Positions 43,383 to 47,059 of a DNA stretch of 47,059 bases are shown one piece after another. Source of the DNA: Campylobacteraceae bacterium (lineage in GTDB: Bacteria > Campylobacterota > Campylobacteria > Campylobacterales > Sulfurovaceae); assembly GCA_027081405.1 (NCBI GenBank), contig JALWKO010000043.1, forward strand, positions 1 through 47,059. The letters run 5' to 3'. The translations under genes were made by a program, and so were the position numbers. A model generated the notes under the pieces. It was not told the DNA's origin. It did not search any database and saw only the letters and a list, made by a program, of their open reading frames with translations. Within the stretch, counting starts at the first letter, position 1, and each line of letters begins with the position of its first letter.

Positions 43383-43904
43383 ATGGATATCAGCAAAATC
43401 GGACCCGGCGAAAACCCTGACGCGGTCAAGGCGATCATCGAAGTCCCCTACGGCTCCAACGTCAAATACGAACTCGATAAGGAAAGCGGTGCCATCGAAG
43501 TAGATCGCGTCCTCTACTCGGCGATGTTCTATCCCGCCAACTACGGATTCGTCCCCGAAACCCTCAGCGACGACGGCGATCCGGCCGACGTGCTGGTGAT
43601 CAGCGACTATACCCTCTACCCCGGCAGCGTGATCAAATGCCGCCTCATCGGCGTACTGATGATGGAGGACGAAAGCGGAATCGACGAGAAACTCATCGCC
43701 GTCCCCGCCGACAAGATCGACCCCACCTACAAATCGATCCGGGAGATCGACGATCTGCCCGAACACACCCTGGCACGGATCAAAAACTTCTTCGAAACCT
43801 ACAAAATGCTCGAACCCAACAAATGGGTCAAAGTCACCGGCTACAAAGGGAAAAAAGAGGCCGAAGCGATCCTCGCCAAAGCGATCGAAAACTACAAGAA
43901 ATAA
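43383..43904 (+). CDS. ppa: Inorganic pyrophosphatase, family I
   Basis: 173 residues. IIEVPYGSNVKYELDKESGA, YPANYGFVPET and the metal-binding signature DDGDPADVLV are all present, plus KIDPTYKSI and the C-terminal NKWVKVTGYKG. Hydrolyses pyrophosphate in the cytoplasm. The ATG at 43383 follows AAAGGAT; an upstream in-frame ATG lies in the promoter. Single-gene unit, divergent from mscS, convergent with gmhA through element 6. Confidence 0.97.
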   Translation: MDISKIGPGENPDAVKAIIEVPYGSNVKYELDKESGAIEVDRVLYSAMFYPANYGFVPETLSDDGDPADVLVISDYTLYPGSVIKCRLIGVLMMEDESGIDEKLIAVPADKIDPTYKSIREIDDLPEHTLARIKNFFETYKMLEPNKWVKVTGYKGKKEAEAILAKAIENYKK

Positions 43905-43956
43905 CCCGTCGGAGACTCCGACGGCCCCATCGCCCTCTCTCATTGCCAAACACGTC

Positions 43957-44210
43957 CCAAGCACTGCCCTGCCGGGCCTGAAGTCGCAAATCGCAAGAGG
44001 TGTCGCCTACGACGACGGGTCATTAGTCATTGGACACTGGTCATTGGGGGCAGGGCTTCAGCCCTGCAATGCGGGACTAAAGTCCCGCCTCCAAAGATAC
44101 GCGTTGTGAAACAACACCCCTTAATCCATCATCCAAAATTCAAAATCCAACATCAATCGCGCCGCCGCACGGCGCCCCAAAATCCTCAACCCTCAATTCT
44201 CCATTCCTCA
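43957..44210 (+). repeat. Heptad-hairpin element 6
   Basis: AAGTCGCAAATCGCAAG heptads; TGTCGCC/CGACGG; TCATTAGTCATTGG; GCAGGGC-TTCA-GCCCTGC and GCGGGAC-TAAA-GTCCCGC, both perfect; GTTGT-GAAA-CAAC (compensatory relative to element 4); ATCCATCATCCAAAATTCAA heptads; GCGCC/GGCGCC; CAACCCTCAATTCTCC. Fills the convergent ppa-gmhA gap and gives gmhA its stop codon. Confidence 0.87.
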
Positions 44211-44774
44211 AAACGCCTCGTCGACAATCCCGCACAGGATATGGCCAATCATGATGTGCATCTCCTGGATCCGGGCCGTATCGTCGGAAGGGACGATGAG
44301 ATTGAGATCGCACACTTCGCTCATCCGTCCGCCGTCCCGTCCGCTCAGTCCGATCGTGGCGCACTCGAGCTCCCGGGCCCGCTCCAACGCCAGTAAAACG
44401 TTGGCGCTGTTGCCGCTGGTGGATATCCCGATGCACAGATCCCCCGGCCTGACCAACGCTTCGAGCTGCCGCACGAAGACCCGCTCGTAGCCGTAGTCGT
44501 TGGCGATCGCCGTCACGGCGGAGCTGTCGGTCGTCAGGGCGATCGCCGGCAGCCCCCTGCGCTCCTTTTTGAAGCGGCCCGTCAGTTCGGCGGCGATGTG
44601 CTGGGCGTCCGCCGCGCTTCCGCCGTTGCCGAAGAGGAGGATTTTGCCCCCTTCCCGGAGGGTCCGCACCATCCGCTCCCCCACTTCGGCAATTTTCGGG
44701 GGGAGGGTCTCGAGTACGGCGTTGCAGACCCGGCGGTGGGCTTCGAGTTGATCCAATACGTTCGTTGCGGCCAT
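44208..44774 (-). CDS. gmhA: Phosphoheptose isomerase
   Basis: 188 residues, single SIS domain: [42 protein letters not shown], and [12 protein letters not shown], with [18 protein letters not shown] at the C-terminus. Converts sedoheptulose 7-phosphate to D-glycero-D-manno-heptose 7-phosphate for the lipopolysaccharide core. AAGGAG precedes the ATG. The stop TGA (44208-44210) is element 6 sequence; family members often carry a few more residues here, so slight trimming is possible. Confidence 0.96.
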   Translation of the reverse strand: MAATNVLDQLEAHRRVCNAVLETLPPKIAEVGERMVRTLREGGKILLFGNGGSAADAQHIAAELTGRFKKERRGLPAIALTTDSSAVTAIANDYGYERVFVRQLEALVRPGDLCIGISTSGNSANVLLALERARELECATIGLSGRDGGRMSEVCDLNLIVPSDDTARIQEMHIMIGHILCGIVDEAF

Positions 44775-44805
44775 GGACGTTTCTCCTTGGAGATGGATTG
44801 ATGGG

Positions 44806-44811
44806 ATTATA
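44806..44811 (-). promoter_or_regulatory. -10 box of gmhA
   Basis: GGTTATAATCCC on the minus strand, 32 bases before the start codon, with the AAGGAG site in between. -35 weak. Confidence 0.5.
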
Positions 44812-44886
44812 ACCGGTTCCGAAGATCCGATATCCTCCGCCCCCCGAAACCGACCTTAAGGGTCGCGCTTTTTACCCCCCTTTGGC

Positions 44887-44892
44887 TATAAT
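44887..44892 (+). promoter_or_regulatory. -10 box of valS
   Basis: TTTGGCTATAATCGCGG; the same TTGGCTATAATC core precedes pdxJ. If used, the valS leader is about 245 bases long and contains the composite repeat. Confidence 0.5.
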
Positions 44893-44906
44893 CGCGGAAA
44901 TTTTTA

Positions 44907-44948
44907 TGCTACGTACTACGTGCTAAGTGTTATAAATTAAGTGCTACG
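44907..44948 (+). repeat. Degenerate heptad array, left part of the valS leader
   Basis: GCTACGT ACTACGT GCTAAGT followed by GTTATAA ATTAAGT GCTAC: a 7-base register throughout. It is roughly the reverse complement of the array at 45084-45128. Confidence 0.7.
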
Positions 44949-44955
44949 ACGAGAC

Positions 44956-45042
44956 GATTCCGTCATTCCGGACTCGATCCGGAATCTAGGGCTCAAAAGC
45001 TTGAGGAAGCTTGGATCCTGAATCGCGTTCAGGATGACGAGG
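44956..45042 (+). repeat. Double-hairpin repeat family 2, copy C
   Basis: GATTCCGTCATTCCGGACTC start, hairpins CCGGACTCGATCCGG and CCTGAATCGCGTTCAGG, ending GATGACGAGG. A third hairpin, CTCAAAAGCTTGAG, lies between the arms. Same architecture as copies at 5750 and 7284. Confidence 0.78.
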
Positions 45043-45083
45043 AATGAGCTCATCAGTTCATTCTGGACTCGTTCACACTTTTT

Positions 45084-45128
45084 CGTAACACTTGACACGT
45101 AGCACATAGCACTTAGCACATAACACGT
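45084..45128 (+). repeat. Degenerate heptad array, right part of the valS leader
   Basis: CGTAACACTTGACACG followed by TAGCACA TAGCACT TAGCACA TAACACG: 7-base register, inverted relative to the left array. It ends 14 bases before the valS start codon, just ahead of the GAAGGAC ribosome site. Confidence 0.7.
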
Positions 45129-45142
45129 CCGAAGGACAAAGA

Positions 45143-47059
45143 ATGAGCGACACCCAAAAGACCCACTACGACCCCAAAGCCGTCGAGGCCGACTACTACC
45201 GCCTCTGGGAGGATCGGGGCTATTTCGAGATCGACGGAAACCAAGCGATCCAGCAGGAGGGCAAGCGCTTTTGCATCATGATGCCCCCACCCAACGTCAC
45301 AGGCCATCTGCACATCGGCCACGCGCTGACTTTTACCCTCCAGGACATCATCGTCCGCTACAAGCGGATGGACGGCTACAAAACCCTCTGGCAGCCCGGC
45401 ACCGACCACGCCGGCATCGCCACCCAGAACGTGGTCGAAAAGCAGCTGCTTGAGCAGGGCAAGACCAAGGAGGAGATCGGCCGCGAAGCCTTCCTCGAGC
45501 TGGCCTGGAAACAAAAAGAGAACTCCGGCAACGCCATCACCACCCAGCTGCGCCGCCTGGGGGTCTCCCCCGCCTGGAGCCGGGAGCGCTTCACCATGGA
45601 TGAGGGGCTGGCCAACGCCGTCAAACACGCCTTCAAGCGGATGTACGACGAAGGGTGGATCGTCCAGGGCAACTACATGATCAACTGGTGTACCCACGAC
45701 GGGGCGCTGAGCGACATCGAGGTGGAGTACGAAGAGCACGAGGGCAAGCTCTATTACATCCGTTACCCCCTGAGTGACGGCAGCGGACACGTCGTCGTGG
45801 CCACCACCCGCCCCGAGACCTTCTTCGGCGATACCGCCGTCATGGTCAACCCTGCCGACGAGCGCTACAAAGATCTCATCGGCAAGACGATCCTCCTGCC
45901 CCTCATCGGCCGGGAGATCCCCATCATCGCCGACGAGCACGTCGATATGGAGTTCGGAACCGGTGTGGTCAAAGTCACCCCCGCCCACGACCCCAACGAC
46001 TACGAAGTGGGCCTGCGCCACGGTCTGGACTTCATCACCGTCTTCGACGAAAAGGGGATCCTCAACCAGTACGCCGGGGAGTTCGCCGGGATGGAGCGTC
46101 TGGAAGCCCGGGAGCCGATCGTCAAAAAACTCGAAGAAGAGGGCTTCCTCGAAAAGGTCGAGGAGCACCGCCACCAGGTGGGCCACTGCTACCGCTGCAA
46201 GAATGTCGTCGAACCCTACGTGAGCAAGCAGTGGTTCGTCAAAAAAGAGTTCGCCACCGAGACGATCCGCCGGGTCAACGAGGGAGAAGTGCGTTTCTTC
46301 CCCGAGCACTGGATCAACAGCTTCAATGCCTGGATGCGGGACCTGCGCGACTGGTGCATCAGCCGCCAGCTTTGGTGGGGGCACCAGATCCCGGTGATGT
46401 ACTGTGACGAGTGCGGCCATCAGTGGGCTTTCGAGGGCGACACCCCCACCGAGTGCCCCAAATGCGGCAGTACCAACATCCATCAGGACCCCGACGTTCT
46501 GGATACCTGGTTCAGCTCGGGACTCTGGCCCTTCTCGACCCTGGGCTGGGGCAACGGTGACGCGCTGAAGGGGATCAAGTGGTTCGAGAGCGACATGGAG
46601 GAGTTCTACCCAAACTCCCTGCTGATCACCGGTTTTGACATCCTCTTTTTCTGGGTGGCGCGGATGCTGATGATGGGAGAGCGGCTCACCGGAGAGCTCC
46701 CCTTCCCCCACGTCTATCTCCACGCCCTGGTCAAGGACGAACACGGCAACAAAATGTCCAAATCCCGGGGCAACGTCATCGACCCCCTGGTGATGATCGA
46801 CAAATACTCCGCCGACGCCCTGCGCTTCACCCTGGCGGTGCTGGCGGTCCAGGGCCGGGACATCAAGCTCAGCGAAGAGAAGCTGGAGCAAAGCCGCAAC
46901 TTCACCAACAAGCTCTACAACGCCGCCAACTACCTGCTGATGAACGCGGAGCGCTTCGAGGACCTGGAGGCTAAGAAGATCACCACCCCGCTGGGTCGCT
47001 ACATGCTCAGCCGCTTCTACCTGGCCGTCGAGGAGACCCGCCGCTACATCGACCAGTAC
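45143..47059 (+). CDS. valS: Valyl-tRNA synthetase (partial, 3' end outside window)
   Basis: The first 639 residues are visible; the frame is open to the window end. Class I motifs are intact: HIGH at residues 57-60 (NVTGHLHIGHA) and KMSKS at 537-541. The editing (CP1) domain lies between, with TTRPETFFGDTAV and the HDPNDYEVG segment, and zinc-type cysteine pairs CYRC and CDEC/CPKC are present. MPPPNVTGHLHIGHA and GTDHAGIATQNVVE identify valine rather than isoleucine specificity. GAAGGAC precedes the ATG. Preceded by the composite repeat leader. Confidence 0.97.
   Translation, partial: MSDTQKTHYDPKAVEADYYRLWEDRGYFEIDGNQAIQQEGKRFCIMMPPPNVTGHLHIGHALTFTLQDIIVRYKRMDGYKTLWQPGTDHAGIATQNVVEKQLLEQGKTKEEIGREAFLELAWKQKENSGNAITTQLRRLGVSPAWSRERFTMDEGLANAVKHAFKRMYDEGWIVQGNYMINWCTHDGALSDIEVEYEEHEGKLYYIRYPLSDGSGHVVVATTRPETFFGDTAVMVNPADERYKDLIGKTILLPLIGREIPIIADEHVDMEFGTGVVKVTPAHDPNDYEVGLRHGLDFITVFDEKGILNQYAGEFAGMERLEAREPIVKKLEEEGFLEKVEEHRHQVGHCYRCKNVVEPYVSKQWFVKKEFATETIRRVNEGEVRFFPEHWINSFNAWMRDLRDWCISRQLWWGHQIPVMYCDECGHQWAFEGDTPTECPKCGSTNIHQDPDVLDTWFSSGLWPFSTLGWGNGDALKGIKWFESDMEEFYPNSLLITGFDILFFWVARMLMMGERLTGELPFPHVYLHALVKDEHGNKMSKSRGNVIDPLVMIDKYSADALRFTLAVLAVQGRDIKLSEEKLEQSRNFTNKLYNAANYLLMNAERFEDLEAKKITTPLGRYMLSRFYLAVEETRRYIDQY

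Noticed and set aside
44887-45142. T-box riboswitch in the valS leader
   Set aside because: No T-box consensus, specifier loop layout or terminator/antiterminator pair is visible, and the leader is accounted for by two repeat families.
45113-46891. A 592-codon open frame antisense to valS
   Set aside because: It lies opposite a clear, motif-complete valS; long antisense frames are common in GC-rich coding DNA and it has no family motifs or ribosome site.

Overview
The window looks like a chromosomal stretch from a fairly GC-rich member of the Campylobacterota (Sulfurovum/Nitratifractor-like). This is an inference from gene content: an HslV whose catalytic threonine follows a short M-F-E-A leader, the rplI-hslV-hslU order, a GreA starting with a short Q-K-E-P-M segment, DXP-type PLP synthesis (PdxJ/PdxA), and extended -10 boxes with poor -35 boxes. 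No phage, plasmid, CRISPR or intact insertion sequence is visible. Almost every gene is ordinary housekeeping; the unusual material lies between the genes and at their edges.

Layout. 1-5006 (minus): tripartite RND efflux operon, lipoprotein adaptor, inner-membrane pump, TolC-like channel cut by the window start; the pump gene is broken by a 7-bp tandem duplication, an in-frame TGA and a 1-base change in an A run. 5085-7804: LysE-type exporter, msrA, a small secreted-protein gene interrupted by a TAA, tRNA-Thr(CGT) and a small basic protein. 7903-15037 (minus): the coupled cluster proA - ABC ATPase - tamA - tamB. 15464-19005 (minus): FAD oxidoreductase below rplI-hslV-hslU. 19145-21665 (plus): M3 oligopeptidase and a membrane protein. 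21951-25465: argG, pdxJ, pdxA. 25561-27457: two small minus-strand genes, msrB and a YqeY-type protein. 27553-32196 (plus): a complete branched-chain amino-acid-type ABC importer (binding protein, LivH, LivM, LivG, LivF), then an EamA transporter. 33031-36664 (minus): Y-family polymerase, a small protein and a YyaL-type thioredoxin-fold protein. 37078-39027: dsbD. 39701-43307 (minus): LpxH-like phosphoesterase, argC, greA, mscS. Then ppa (plus), gmhA (minus) and valS (plus, cut by the window end).

The striking feature is a family of about 220-320 bp intergenic elements (15168, 21666, 24240, 39041, 39440 and 43957, with fragments at 25163 and 40436). Each alternates short GC-rich hairpins with degenerate tandem words whose period is always seven bases (TCATTGG, ATCCAAA, TCTCATT, CTCACTC, AGTCGCA and others). 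The hairpin stems differ between copies by paired, compensatory changes, and all six large copies point the same way whatever the direction of the flanking genes. The elements intrude into genes: one fragment is translated in frame inside pdxA, the LpxH-like gene takes both its apparent start and its last residues from element sequence, and the stop codons of the FAD oxidoreductase and gmhA lie in the elements. Other non-coding structures are a 175-bp near-perfect palindrome upstream of msrB, an inverted-repeat-bounded structured segment upstream of dsbD, three copies of a separate roughly 87-bp double-hairpin repeat, and a composite repeat leader in front of valS.
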